This document shows, piece after piece, positions 29,880 through 38,369 of a stretch of DNA of 64,000 nucleotides. Positions within the stretch are counted from its first letter, which is position 1. Every line of letters begins with the position of its first letter. The notes beneath the pieces were generated by a model. The model was not told the DNA's origin. It saw only the letters and a program-made list of their open reading frames with translations, and did no database searches. The DNA lies in contig NZ_KE386496.1 of NCBI RefSeq assembly GCF_000427445.1, forward strand, positions 2,088,506-2,152,505, read 5' to 3'. A program made the translations under genes and the position numbers. Source of the DNA: Methylocapsa acidiphila B2. GTDB taxonomy: Bacteria > Pseudomonadota > Alphaproteobacteria > Rhizobiales > Beijerinckiaceae.

Positions 29880-30497
29880 ATGTTCATTCGAATCGCAGCA
29901 GCCGGTCTCATCTCAACGGGCCTGACGGTCTCGGTTGCGCACGCCCACAGGGCGAGCGTGAACAGGGACATATGCATGCTGGGAATCGGCCAGGATGCGA
30001 TGCAGGTCACCGCCTATCAGCCGCAAGATGGCGACGCAAAACTTTGCAGGGACGTTCCTGAGGTTGGGCCAGCGATCATCGTCCTCGATTATGTCGATTC
30101 CGAGCTGCGCGGCATGACGACGGATATCCGCATTGTCCGGGTGTCCGACGACTTAGGCGGCGCATCGGAGCTCACTCAAATGCTGAACGATGCGAAAGTT
30201 GCGCCTGAAGCGCTTGATCCCGTCACAGAGAAACATATACAGGCGCAGCGCTACCCGAGCGGGACGATTAATTTCGAGCATGTCTTCACCAGCCCGGGCA
30301 AATATCACGGGATCGTGACCGTCAAAAACACGCATGGTCAAACTTACGTTTCGGATTTCCCATTGTCGGTTGGGCGGGCGCGGGAAGGAGCGTTATGGGG
30401 TTACGGCTCCGCCGTGACCGCCGTTGTCGCAGGCGTCTTCATCTATTGCATGCACGCGCGCGGACGCCGAACTGGCCCGTCGGGCAAGCCGACATGA
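29880..30497 (+). CDS. PmoD-like periplasmic copper-protein candidate with C-terminal membrane anchor
   Basis: The 205-residue protein has a signal peptide ending AHA (residues 20-22), so the mature protein probably begins with His23. A domain of about 150 residues follows, and then one C-terminal helix (YGSAVTAVVAGVFIYCMHARG). Near the mature N-terminus are C32-M33 (RDICMLGIGQDAM), M41 and C56 (KLCRDVPEVG). This pattern and the overall plan resemble PmoD, which forms a CuA-like copper site and is encoded with pmo genes. Position 290 bases after pmoC supports this. A ribosome site (GAGAGG) precedes the ATG. Assignment rests on motif layout and context, not on a search. Confidence 0.65.
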   Translation: MFIRIAAAGLISTGLTVSVAHAHRASVNRDICMLGIGQDAMQVTAYQPQDGDAKLCRDVPEVGPAIIVLDYVDSELRGMTTDIRIVRVSDDLGGASELTQMLNDAKVAPEALDPVTEKHIQAQRYPSGTINFEHVFTSPGKYHGIVTVKNTHGQTYVSDFPLSVGRAREGALWGYGSAVTAVVAGVFIYCMHARGRRTGPSGKPT

Positions 30498-30587
30498 GCT
30501 CAACACTGTTCGGCCACGAACGGTCAATGTTGGAGAAGCTTTGAGCCAAGCCGGTCAAATTGTAGAAAAGGCCATTGCTCCAATCGC

Positions 30588-30606
30588 ATAAATCAATATC
30601 ATTTAT
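30588..30606 (+). promoter_or_regulatory. Palindromic operator candidate at the lysR start codon
   Basis: ATAAAT-N7-ATTTAT is a perfect 6-bp inverted repeat that ends two bases before the ATG of the LysR gene. LysR-type proteins often bind AT-rich interrupted palindromes near their own promoter. Its position would let the protein block its own transcription or translation. There is no visible Shine-Dalgarno in the same stretch. Confidence 0.5.
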
Positions 30607-30608
30607 TA

Positions 30609-31472
30609 ATGGAACTCTACCAGATCAGGCACTTCGTCGCTGTCGTCGAGACTGGCAGTTTCACGAAAGGCGCTCAGCGCGAAGCGGTCTCGCAACCTGC
30701 GATCTCTGTCAGCATCGCAAAACTCGAAGCCGAACTCGAGGTGAAGCTGCTCGAAAGGCGGCGTTCTTCTGTCGTCGCAACTCCGGCCGGCATGCGGCTG
30801 TTCGATGCCGGCAAGGCAATGCTCCGACTGGGCAATGCAGTCAAAGCCGAATTGAAGGCGCTGGACAAACCGAATCTTCTGAAAATTGGCGTTTTGCGCT
30901 CATTTTCGAGCCAGCGGGTCTCCAGGCTGCTGACTTCCTTCAAGCGGACCAGTGCTCCTATGGCGATCGAGGTCTTCGATAGCTCGAACGAGCATTTGAT
31001 AGAATTACTCGCTGAAAAGAAGCTCGATGCGATTTTCACAATTCTGGATGGGCGCATCGAGAGTTTCGCCAGTCGCGTTCTCTTCAGCGAGCCGTATTTC
31101 TTGGCGGTTCCGGACGAGCATCGCCTCGCGCAACAGCAAGTCATCCGGGTCTCCGATCTCGACAATGAGCCTTTCATCACGCGGACCGGCTTCGATACGT
31201 TCCAAGATGGAATCACTGCGCTCGCTGCGCGCGGCGTTCGCATACGCGTGGTGTATCAGACCGATGAATTTGACAGGACCCTGGCTCTCGTCGCCGCTCG
31301 AATTGGCCTCGCGCTGGTCCCAGGAAACTTCGAAATGCCGGCCGTAAAGTTCCTGCCGGTATCGGATTTGGACATGGTCAGAAAATACGGTCTTCTCTGG
31401 CGGCCCGAACACAAGGGCCGCGACGTCGAGAAATTCTTCGAATTCGCAAAGGCCCACGCCTGGTCGAAATAG
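30609..31472 (+). CDS. LysR family transcriptional regulator
   Basis: The 287-residue protein starts with the LysR winged helix-turn-helix (ELYQIRHFVAVVETGSFTKGAQREAVSQPAISVSIAKLE, residues 2-40, read as separate motifs). It ends with a periplasmic-binding-like effector domain from about residue 90 (LLKIGVLRSFSSQRVSRLL). The effector is unknown. Its place 111 bases after the PmoD-like gene, on the same strand, makes control of the pmoC cassette plausible. An AT-rich palindrome abuts its start codon. Confidence 0.93.
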   Translation: MELYQIRHFVAVVETGSFTKGAQREAVSQPAISVSIAKLEAELEVKLLERRRSSVVATPAGMRLFDAGKAMLRLGNAVKAELKALDKPNLLKIGVLRSFSSQRVSRLLTSFKRTSAPMAIEVFDSSNEHLIELLAEKKLDAIFTILDGRIESFASRVLFSEPYFLAVPDEHRLAQQQVIRVSDLDNEPFITRTGFDTFQDGITALAARGVRIRVVYQTDEFDRTLALVAARIGLALVPGNFEMPAVKFLPVSDLDMVRKYGLLWRPEHKGRDVEKFFEFAKAHAWSK

Positions 31473-31610
31473 TTTGCGTCTCACGCATCATCGCATCACG
31501 GCTATTCTTGCGAGATCTAAGGCTTCAAACGGTTTCGAGCCCCCCCAGCCCGCATGTGACGCTGACGGGGGGCTGTTGTATGCGATCCTGGCGCGGCGTC
31601 ATTCCGCGGC

Positions 31611-32336
31611 CTAAGCCGCCGGCGCCGGCCGCGCCCGCTGATTGAAGAGGATCTTGGCGCGACGCTCCTGCTCCTCGGGCGGCAAATTGGCGTTCGCCCC
31701 GTCGAGTTCTGCGCCGACGGCGAGGCCGCGCTGAACGCCGGGCCGCGCCCCCACGGTCTCGAACCAGCGCTTGAAATATTTGAACTCGTTGATGTCCTGC
31801 CCTTGCGCCTCCCATCCGAGCGTCCAGGGATAGGAAATGATGTCGGCGATCGTGAATTCATCGCCGGCGATAAAAGGACGGTCGTAAAGCCTGTTGTTCA
31901 AAACGCCATAGAGCCTATGCGCCTCATCGGTGTAGCGGCGAATGGCGTAGGACTGGTCGCCTTGCTTGTCGCCGAGGCGGCGGAAATGGCCGTTCTCGCC
32001 GAGCTTCGGCCCCTGATTGGCCGCCTGCCAAATCACCCATTGCGCGACTTCGTATTTTTGGCTTAGCGCCTGCGGCCAGAATTTTCCGCTTTTCTCGGCG
32101 AGGTAAAACAATATCGCGGCGGATTCGAATATGCTGAGAGGCGCGCCGCCGTCGGGCGGATCATTGTCCACGATCGCCGGCATGCGATGATTAGGATTGA
32201 GGCGGAGATAACTCTCCGAGAACTGATCGCCGCGCCCGATGTTCAGTGGGATGACAGTGTACGGCAGACCAGCCTCCTCCAAGAAAATCGTGACTTTCTT
32301 GCCGTTGGGAGTCGGCCAGTAATAGACGTCGATCAT
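31611..32336 (-). CDS. Glutathione S-transferase (YfcG/Ure2p-like)
   Basis: The 241-residue protein has an N-terminal thioredoxin-like domain (MIDVYYWPTPNGKKVTIFLEE). The GSH-contact motif is NHRMPAIVD, then SIFESAAILFYLAEK, followed by an all-alpha domain with FIAGDEFTIADIISYPW, the N-capping box. The WPTPNGKKV start is that of the Nu-class YfcG/YghU branch, which acts as a disulfide reductase or peroxidase. The C-terminal tail (EEQERRAKILFNQRARP) is also family-like. It stands alone and is convergent with lysR. Confidence 0.92.
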   Translation of the reverse strand: MIDVYYWPTPNGKKVTIFLEEAGLPYTVIPLNIGRGDQFSESYLRLNPNHRMPAIVDNDPPDGGAPLSIFESAAILFYLAEKSGKFWPQALSQKYEVAQWVIWQAANQGPKLGENGHFRRLGDKQGDQSYAIRRYTDEAHRLYGVLNNRLYDRPFIAGDEFTIADIISYPWTLGWEAQGQDINEFKYFKRWFETVGARPGVQRGLAVGAELDGANANLPPEEQERRAKILFNQRARPAPAA

Positions 32337-32698
32337 CGAAGAGCTCCAGGTTTGACGCGTGGGCGGCTACATTGCGCTGGCACAACGCCCGAGACGCGGG
32401 ACGAGATCGAGGACCGGTCGGGGTCGCGCAAGCGGTCAGATTTCCATAACCATATTCCCGAGGGCGCGTTCCCTTAGCCAATAATCGCGATAGAACTACT
32501 ATCGTAATGAATTTTCCGCGATCATGAACAATTCCTGGAGCCCGGTTGGCTCGGCGCGGCCGCGGGAACTTCGTCGCGAGCTGGGACGTTGACGGAAGCT
32601 GCCCCGGGCTTTTGAGGACCGCCATCGGCCAATTGACCGCCCTCCGCCTCTCGCCATCGCTGCCGAGCCGGCCGATCCGCCGGCGCGGAGAATAGGCG
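32337..32698. other. Intergenic region, 362 bases
   Basis: This divergent spacer lies between the GST gene and the CDP-archaeol synthase-like gene. A small inverted repeat CGATAG-AACTA-CTATCG lies at 32488-32504 and could be an operator. No coding frame is convincing. Confidence 0.45.
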
Positions 32699-33187
32699 AT
32701 GCGCCTCTGGCCGATCCTCCAGGGCCTTTGCCTTGTCTTGACGGCCAACGGCGCCCCGGTTCTGGCAAAAGCTTTCTTGCAGGAGTGGGGCGCGCAGCCG
32801 CTCGATCTGGGTTGCGCCTTCTTGGATGGAAAACCGCTCTTTGGAAAATCGAAGACCATTCGCGGCGTCCTCGCCGCGCTGCTGGCGGCGACTCTGACCG
32901 CGCCTCTGCTCGGCCTCAACTGGGATGTGGGGCTCCTCGCCGGCGCCGCGGCCATGGCTGGCGATCTTTTCTCGAGCTTTGTGAAGCGGCGGTTCGGCCT
33001 CCCCCCGCAGGCCATGGCGCCAGGCCTTGACCAAGCGCCGGAATCCCTGTTGCCGCTCCTCGCCTGCAAGGGGGCGCTGGGGATAAGCACGGCCGAGGCG
33101 GCGATCGGGGCGAGCCTGTTCTGGATCGGCGAGCTCATTCTGTCCCGAGCCGCCTTCGCTATGGGGATTCGCGACCGCCCCTATTAG
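32699..33187 (+). CDS. CDP-archaeol synthase (CarS-like) family membrane protein
   Basis: The 162-residue protein has about four hydrophobic segments and the family motifs LTANGAPVLAKAF near the N-terminus, PLFGKSKTIRG and AGAAAMAGDLFSSFVKRRFGL. The archaeal enzyme transfers CTP to unsaturated archaetidic acid. Bacterial members of this family (formerly DUF46) are common in proteobacteria and relate to CDP-diacylglycerol synthase, but their substrate is not established. It is convergent with the metallophosphoesterase gene. Confidence 0.85.
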   Translation: MRLWPILQGLCLVLTANGAPVLAKAFLQEWGAQPLDLGCAFLDGKPLFGKSKTIRGVLAALLAATLTAPLLGLNWDVGLLAGAAAMAGDLFSSFVKRRFGLPPQAMAPGLDQAPESLLPLLACKGALGISTAEAAIGASLFWIGELILSRAAFAMGIRDRPY

Positions 33188-33270
33188 GCCGGAATGACGA
33201 AAAGTGCGCGACGGCTTTTGCGCCCGCGTCCCGCAATCGAATAAGTCGATCGACTTATTCGGAACATGCC

Positions 33271-34314
33271 TTAGGCCTCGCCACGCTCCAGCCGGTGCAG
33301 GGTGATCTCCGGCGGGCAGTTCAAGCGGACGGCGACGACGCTCGATCCAGCTCCGACCGAAGTGTAGCCGGCCATTTCCTTATATTGCCAGCTTCCCGCC
33401 CCGAACGCCCGCGGCAGGGTCGAATCGAGCGTGATCGGGATCGAACCCGGCAGGCAAATCTGCCCGCCATGCGTGTGCCCCGCGAGCAGCGCGTCAAATC
33501 CGGCATGGGCGGCCTGGCGATAGATTTCCGGCGTATGCGAAAGCAGGATCGCAAATTCGTCCGGGGGAATATCGGCGGCTGCCTTCTCAATATTGTCGAC
33601 GCGGAAGAAATGCGCATCGTCTATGCCAGCGAGGTAAATCCGCTGATCGCCTCGAAAAAGCGACTCCGATTCGTTCAGCAACATCCGAATTCCCATGTCC
33701 TCGAGTTCGGGGAGCATGAGGATCGTGTCGTGATTTCCGAGGACGCCGTAAACAGGACCCTTCAGATGGGCGCGCACACGCGCCACGCCTTCCAACGAAG
33801 GCTCGAATGGGCCGTAGGTGAGGCCGCGGTAGTCGCCGGTCAGAACGCAAATGTCATAGTCGAGGTCCGCGAGAAGCTCGACGACGCGCGCCATCGCGCG
33901 CCCGCTCATATCCGCGTGTAGGTCGCTGAGATGAAGAATATTCAAGCCATGAAAGGCCGCAGGCAGGCGTCGCGAGACGATTCGATTATGCCTCAGCTCG
34001 ACCTGATCCGCATTTCGGCTCGCCCGCTGATGGAGCCCGGCAAGCCATAAGGCGCCGCGAATGACCGAAGGGACCATGATCCAGTTTTCTATATGGAAGA
34101 AGTTCAAGCCCTGGCCGAAGGCCTGCGCCTCATGATCTTGCTCGATTCCGATTCGCTGGCGCGCATGAACTCGTCCCAAGCGACATTCGAGCCGGGCGAC
34201 GATGTCCTGCTCCAGCCCGATCGCGTTCTTGCGCAATGCACGACCAACTCGCCCCCCGCTCTCCGAAGCCAGGTCGAGAGTGTTCGGAATCGGCTCGCCC
34301 CTCCGCTTCAGCAT
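33271..34314 (-). CDS. Calcineurin-like metallophosphoesterase
   Basis: The 347-residue protein carries the full dimetal phosphoesterase motif set: ILHLSDLHAD, VLTGDYRG, YGVLGNHDTI, LLSHTPEI and LAGHTHGGQ. The N-terminal 90 residues (LECRLGRVHARQRIGIEQDHEAQAFGQGLNFF, in short motifs) are typical of an alphaproteobacterial branch related to YkuE/UDP-diacylglucosamine-hydrolase-like enzymes. A possible membrane-associating segment (VIRGALWLAGL) precedes the catalytic domain. The start at 34314 is supported by GAGGAAA eight bases upstream; an upstream ATG (34398) lacks such a site. The substrate is unknown. Confidence 0.88.
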   Translation of the reverse strand: MLKRRGEPIPNTLDLASESGGRVGRALRKNAIGLEQDIVARLECRLGRVHARQRIGIEQDHEAQAFGQGLNFFHIENWIMVPSVIRGALWLAGLHQRASRNADQVELRHNRIVSRRLPAAFHGLNILHLSDLHADMSGRAMARVVELLADLDYDICVLTGDYRGLTYGPFEPSLEGVARVRAHLKGPVYGVLGNHDTILMLPELEDMGIRMLLNESESLFRGDQRIYLAGIDDAHFFRVDNIEKAAADIPPDEFAILLSHTPEIYRQAAHAGFDALLAGHTHGGQICLPGSIPITLDSTLPRAFGAGSWQYKEMAGYTSVGAGSSVVAVRLNCPPEITLHRLERGEA

Positions 34315-34407
34315 GTTCTTTCCTCGAACGGATGAGCTCCAAAGCGAAATCAACTTAAGGCGGATGCCGGCTTCTGCCCACTCTAAGCCAAAGGACATAA
34401 TCGCCTA

Positions 34408-34462
34408 ATGATTTTGGGCGCGATTCGATCCAAGACCGCCGTGATCTAGAGCATGTTTCGGC
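34408..34462. repeat. Degenerate dispersed palindromic repeat (copy B)
   Basis: ATGATTTTGGGCGCGATTCGATCC followed by GTGATCTAGAGCATG (read in two parts) repeats the core of copy A in degenerate form and adds an AGATCAC-type end shared with copy C. It lies between the metallophosphoesterase and the CnoX-like gene, which are divergent. Confidence 0.5.
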
Positions 34463-34620
34463 CGCCGCCGAAAGGCCGGCCGAAAGCCTTGCTTGTCCTT
34501 GCAGCGCGGGCGCGGCGTTGATCCGGATCATCGAACAAGGGTTGCGATTTCGTCCGCGACGACGCATTTTGGCGACGCTGAATTTCGCGCGCGTCGTGCG
34601 CTGCCGGGGAGAGCTGGAAT

Positions 34621-35550
34621 ATGGCGGGCACATTTGGCCTGGATGGCGGTCAAGCTAAACCGCAGGGCGCGGCAGAGGCGCAGACCACGCCGTTGATCAA
34701 AGATGCCACGACCGCGAGCTTCGGCGCCGATGTGATCGCCGAATCCGCGCGCCAGCCGGTTCTGGTGGATTTCTGGGCGCCTTGGTGCGAGCCCTGCAAG
34801 CAACTCGGGCCAATTCTCGAAAAAGTCGTGAAAGCCGCCGGCGGCAAGGTGAAGCTCGTCAAGATGAATATCGACGAGCATCCCCAAATCCCCGGCCGGC
34901 TCGGCGTCCGCTCTATCCCGGCCGTGATCGCCTTCCAGCGCGCGCAGCCCGTTGACGGGTTCATGGGCGCCCTGCCCGAGTCGCAGGTCCGGACCTTTAT
35001 CGAACGGCTCGTCGGGCCCCTCGGCTCCGGCGAGGATCAGATCGCCGAAGCCGAAGCCTTGCTCGCCGAAGGCGACGCCGGCGCGGCCGCGGAAATCTAT
35101 GCGGCGATTCTCGCGGAGGATCCGGCCGATCTCGCCGCAATCGCCGGTCTCGCCAAGCTCTTCATTGCGGCCGGCGAGCTCGAGAGCGCGCGGACGCTTC
35201 TCGCTTCGGCGCCTCCCGCCGGCGATCGCGATCCAGGCGTCATCGCGGCCAAAGCGGCGCTCGAGATCGCCGCGCAGGCCTCGTCTGTCGGCGACGCCTT
35301 CGATCTCACGCGTCGAATCGAAACCGACCCGGCCGACCATCAGGCGCGGTTCGATCTCGCGATCCTTTTTAACGCCCAAAACGAGCGCGAAGCCGCCGCC
35401 GGCGCCCTCCTCGAAATCATCCGTCGCGACCGGACCTGGAATGATGACGGAGCCCGTAAGCAATTGCTTCAATTTTTCGACGCCTGGGGACCGATCGATC
35501 CGGCGACCGTCGCCGCGCGGCGCAAACTCTCGGCGCTATTGTTCGCCTGA
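34621..35550 (+). CDS. cnoX: Thioredoxin-TPR co-chaperone (CnoX/YbbN-like)
   Basis: The 309-residue protein joins an N-terminal thioredoxin domain to a TPR-like C-terminal half. The active site is W55-C-E-P-C59 (FWAPWCEPCK), so both redox cysteines are kept, unlike E. coli CnoX, where the motif is SQHC. The cis-Pro loop is RSIPAVIAF. From about residue 135 come repeated helical units (IAEAEALLAEGDAGAAAEIY and similar). The family binds clients and passes them to GroEL/DnaK. A strong intrinsic terminator follows at 35608-35645. The first residues (AGTFGLDGG) are variable. Confidence 0.92.
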   Translation: MAGTFGLDGGQAKPQGAAEAQTTPLIKDATTASFGADVIAESARQPVLVDFWAPWCEPCKQLGPILEKVVKAAGGKVKLVKMNIDEHPQIPGRLGVRSIPAVIAFQRAQPVDGFMGALPESQVRTFIERLVGPLGSGEDQIAEAEALLAEGDAGAAAEIYAAILAEDPADLAAIAGLAKLFIAAGELESARTLLASAPPAGDRDPGVIAAKAALEIAAQASSVGDAFDLTRRIETDPADHQARFDLAILFNAQNEREAAAGALLEIIRRDRTWNDDGARKQLLQFFDAWGPIDPATVAARRKLSALLFA

Positions 35551-35607
35551 CCGCCGCACGGCCAATCGAGTCAGGACCGCTCTCAGATCCAGCCCCAGTC
35601 TAACGCC

Positions 35608-35645
35608 GAAAGGCCGATCGCTTGGAAGCGATCGGCCTTTCTTTT
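35608..35645 (+). terminator. Intrinsic terminator after the CnoX-like gene
   Basis: A 16-bp perfect stem (GAAAGGCCGATCGCTT and its complement) with a 2-base loop is followed by TTTTA. It lies 58 bases after the stop codon. The strength of the stem makes termination likely, also in the reverse direction toward the small exported-protein gene. Confidence 0.88.
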
Positions 35646-35696
35646 ATTCGGCGATTGAGGCTGTAGTTCCAAGATGCGGGCGGAAGCGGCCTTCGC

Positions 35697-35960
35697 TTAT
35701 TCGGCTTGCGGCTCGGCCGGCGTCTCGATCGGATCGACCGGCTTCATCTTGATGTGATGCAGCTTCGTTTTGTGACGCACGCTCACGCTGCGTCCCATGA
35801 CGATCGGAAAATCCCGCCGGACGCTTGCAACCGCGGAGGGAGCAGATGCGCCATCGTCCCGGGCGGCGGCAATGTCGTTCGAAATAAGGCTCGCCGAAGC
35901 GGCGTCGGCGGCGAAAAGGCTGAAGAAAACAATAGTAACAAGGACCTTACGAAGACTCAT
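35697..35960 (-). CDS. Small exported protein, unknown function
   Basis: The 87-residue product starts with a signal peptide (LRKVLVTIVFFSLFAADAASA) and continues as a short, basic, His/Lys-containing segment (RHKTKLHHIKMKP) and a Pro/Glu tail. The start at 35960 is supported by GGAG eight bases upstream; the frame is open further upstream but not signal-like. No family is recognised. It stands alone. Confidence 0.65.
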   Translation of the reverse strand: MSLRKVLVTIVFFSLFAADAASASLISNDIAAARDDGASAPSAVASVRRDFPIVMGRSVSVRHKTKLHHIKMKPVDPIETPAEPQAE

Positions 35961-36382
35961 CGAACGACTCCAAGAACGCCGCGATCCGCACCCACGGGGC
36001 GACGAGACTGATGACCCCACAACGTGGCTAAACCCAAAACGTTGCTTCAAATCCTTCACTTGCGCCTCCTGATCCCGTATTTTTTTTCGGCGCGGCGAAG
36101 ACGGCTAGATCACGATGGTTTTGAATAAGGACATCCAAAAGCACGAAGCGTGATCCAGCTCCGAAAGCGAGAGAAGGATTTGATGCGAAAAGCCGGTTTC
36201 CACTTTTTCGTATCCCGTTCTTGTCGGCATTCGGCCAGTGCGTTTACCCGCGAGACCGCAACTCCGTCGAAGACGCAGACAACATCGGATCGAGCCGAGA
36301 AAAAGTGCGTCGAATCACACGCGGCTAACTTTGCGCATCCGGCCGCGAGAAATGGTCCGCCTCCAAGGGCAATCGAACCTTT
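35961..36382. repeat. Intergenic region with composite palindromic repeat (copy C)
   Basis: The 422-base spacer holds a composite element at 36105-36215. Its left half is ATCACGATGGTTTTGAAT and its right half ATCCAAAAGCACG...CGTGATCCAG, a degenerate palindrome like copies A and B. Next to it at 36184-36212 is GCGAAAAGCCGGTTTCC with CACTTTTTCG, a motif that recurs in intergenic DNA of Rhizobiales. No coding frame is convincing. Confidence 0.55.
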
Positions 36383-37042
36383 CTATCTCGCTGCGACGCC
36401 CACTCCGATCGGGCAAGACACGCCCGTGCCGCCGAGGCCGCAATAACCGTCGGGATTCTTGGCGAGATATTGCTGGTGATAGGTTTCCGCAAAGTAAAAA
36501 TTCGGGCGATCGACAATTTCTGTCGTAATTGGATCAAAACCGCGTTCGGCGAGGGCCTCGCCAAAGGCCGCTTTGCTCGCTTCCGCAGCAGCACGTTGAG
36601 CGCCGTCTGCGACATAGACGCCCGATCGATATTGCGTCCCAACGTCATTGCCCTGGCGCATCCCCTGCGTCGGATCATGACTTTCCCAAAAGACCTTCAA
36701 AAGCGCCTCGAACGAAATTTTCGAGGGGTCAAAGGCGACCAAGACGACCTCGGCGTGGCCTGTCCGGCCGGAACACACTTCTTCATAAGTCGGATTCGGG
36801 GTGAAACCGCCGGCATAGCCGACCGCGGTGACGTAAATGGCGTCTCCAAGCTGCCAGAACTTACGCTCGGCGCCCCAGAAGCAGCCCATTCCGAAAACTG
36901 CTGTCTCGACTCCGGCCGGATAGGGAGGCTTCAGCCTATGTCCATTGACAAAATGGGTCTCAGCCGTGACGAGGGGCTCCGGGCGCCCGGCCAGGGCCTC
37001 GGTCGCGGTCGGCAGGGAAAGTTGTTTGCGGAGGGAAAACAT
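36383..37042 (-). CDS. msrA: Peptide methionine sulfoxide reductase MsrA
   Basis: MsrA reduces methionine-S-sulfoxide in oxidised proteins. The nucleophile is C54 in [14 protein letters not shown]. The motif [11 protein letters not shown] and the pair [12 protein letters not shown] and [20 protein letters not shown] are all present, the last with the recycling cysteine. The 219-residue form with the leader [20 protein letters not shown] is typical of alphaproteobacteria. The frame is open another 95 codons upstream, but that part is Arg/Ser-rich and lacks a ribosome site. Confidence 0.95.
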   Translation of the reverse strand: MFSLRKQLSLPTATEALAGRPEPLVTAETHFVNGHRLKPPYPAGVETAVFGMGCFWGAERKFWQLGDAIYVTAVGYAGGFTPNPTYEEVCSGRTGHAEVVLVAFDPSKISFEALLKVFWESHDPTQGMRQGNDVGTQYRSGVYVADGAQRAAAEASKAAFGEALAERGFDPITTEIVDRPNFYFAETYHQQYLAKNPDGYCGLGGTGVSCPIGVGVAAR

Positions 37043-37205
37043 GAGCCGCTCCAAGAGCGCGAGTTCGAAACGGCGTTCCGGCGACAGCCGGCGCGTCTTT
37101 GCGCATTTAGTGCGGCGCGAAGCAAAGTGAAAGCCATCTCGCCATTCACATAGCCCGGAAGCCCGCCCGGAGCGAAGCGAGCCCGCGACGCCAGGGCGAG
37201 AAAAC

Positions 37206-37526
37206 TCAGCGGCTCGAATATCCGATCGTCGGTCGCGGCTCGCGGGCGAGACGGAAAAACAGGAGGCCGAGCGCCGCCAGCCCAAGAAAAGTCGGCAACC
37301 TGAGCAAATCGACCAGGACAGGATCATAGAGGTAGGGATGGGCGCGCGCCTGCACGACCTCCTTGAGCAAAGCGAGCTTCACGGGGGCCAAGGCGGCGGC
37401 GGTTTGCTCGAGATCCATCACGATCAGGCTCTTGCTGGCGATCGAGCGCGTGGCGTCGATCATTAATGCGGCGAAGGCCGTCGCGAGCAGCAAGAGGCCG
37501 AAAAAGCGCAATGTCGAGCGAACCAT
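37206..37526 (-). CDS. Small two-helix membrane protein, conserved in alphaproteobacteria
   Basis: The 106-residue protein has two predicted membrane helices: [20 protein letters not shown] near the N-terminus and [18 protein letters not shown] near the C-terminus. They flank a soluble segment ending [15 protein letters not shown]. This layout matches small uncharacterised proteins found in Rhizobiales. The ATG at 37526 puts the first helix at the start; a longer frame exists but adds residues that look unrelated. Function unknown. Confidence 0.65.
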   Translation of the reverse strand: MVRSTLRFFGLLLLATAFAALMIDATRSIASKSLIVMDLEQTAAALAPVKLALLKEVVQARAHPYLYDPVLVDLLRLPTFLGLAALGLLFFRLAREPRPTIGYSSR

Positions 37527-37681
37527 GAGATCTTGAGCGGCTTGCGGGAAGTGTGCGGCCCTCCACTCCCATATCGGCGCCGCGAACGCCAGCATATTCG
37601 CAAGCGCGTGAGGCCACCCGTTCGTTCGCGGGAGGCCGGAGCCGCCAATCGCCGAGCTTCGCAAGTCGCGAGATCCGCGGC

Positions 37682-38224
37682 TCAGGCGATCGGCTTGCCG
37701 CTCGCCGGCTCGCGGCGCAAACCGTCCGCAAGAAAATGGAGTTCAATGAATTCGTCCGCCTGGCGACGCAATTCGTCCGCGACCATGGGAGGTTGGGTCA
37801 GAGCCGTCGAGACGACAGAGACCCGCACCGACTTGCGCTGCAGCGCCGCGACGAGCGGAGAAAAGTCGCCGTCGCCAGAAAATAGCATGACGTGATCGAC
37901 GTGAGCAGCAATTTCCAGCGCATCGACAGCCAGTTCCACAGCCATGCTTCGCTTGACCTTCCGCCGACCCGCCGTGTCGGTGAATTCCTTGGATGGTTTC
38001 GTCACCACCGCGAAGCCATTGTAATCGAGCCAATCGATGAGCGCGTGGATCGGCGCTGCCTCATCGGCCACAGCCGTATAGTAAAAGGCGCGAAGCAAGC
38101 GCCCCCGGCCTTGGCAATCGAGCAGCAAACGCCGGAAATCGATTTCGAACCCTAGGGATTTCGCCGCCGAATGCAGGTTAGCCCCATCGATGAAAGCCGC
38201 GAGCTGATTTCTATTTTTTGTCAT
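37682..38224 (-). CDS. NYN domain protein (LabA/DUF88-like PIN nuclease)
   Basis: The 180-residue protein is a single NYN/PIN-like domain. Conserved acidic positions are seen in AAFIDGANLHSAAKSLG, in KRSMAVELAVDALEIA and in MLFSGDGDFSPLVAALQRKSVRV. These residues form the metal-binding nuclease centre, so RNA processing or degradation is likely. The LabA/YaiI-like set is widespread in alphaproteobacteria. It is separated from the small membrane-protein gene by 155 bases. Confidence 0.93.
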   Translation of the reverse strand: MTKNRNQLAAFIDGANLHSAAKSLGFEIDFRRLLLDCQGRGRLLRAFYYTAVADEAAPIHALIDWLDYNGFAVVTKPSKEFTDTAGRRKVKRSMAVELAVDALEIAAHVDHVMLFSGDGDFSPLVAALQRKSVRVSVVSTALTQPPMVADELRRQADEFIELHFLADGLRREPASGKPIA

Positions 38225-38369
38225 GCCGGCTCACTTTGACCCTGTTTTGACGTTCTCGCTAGCCTGCCGCGACAGGCGTAGTCGAAATAAATTTGATTGA
38301 TGACCGGGCCCGCCCGGGATGGAAGCTGCGTTGCGCCGGAAAGCAGAGCGAGCCGGCAGGCGCGTATTC

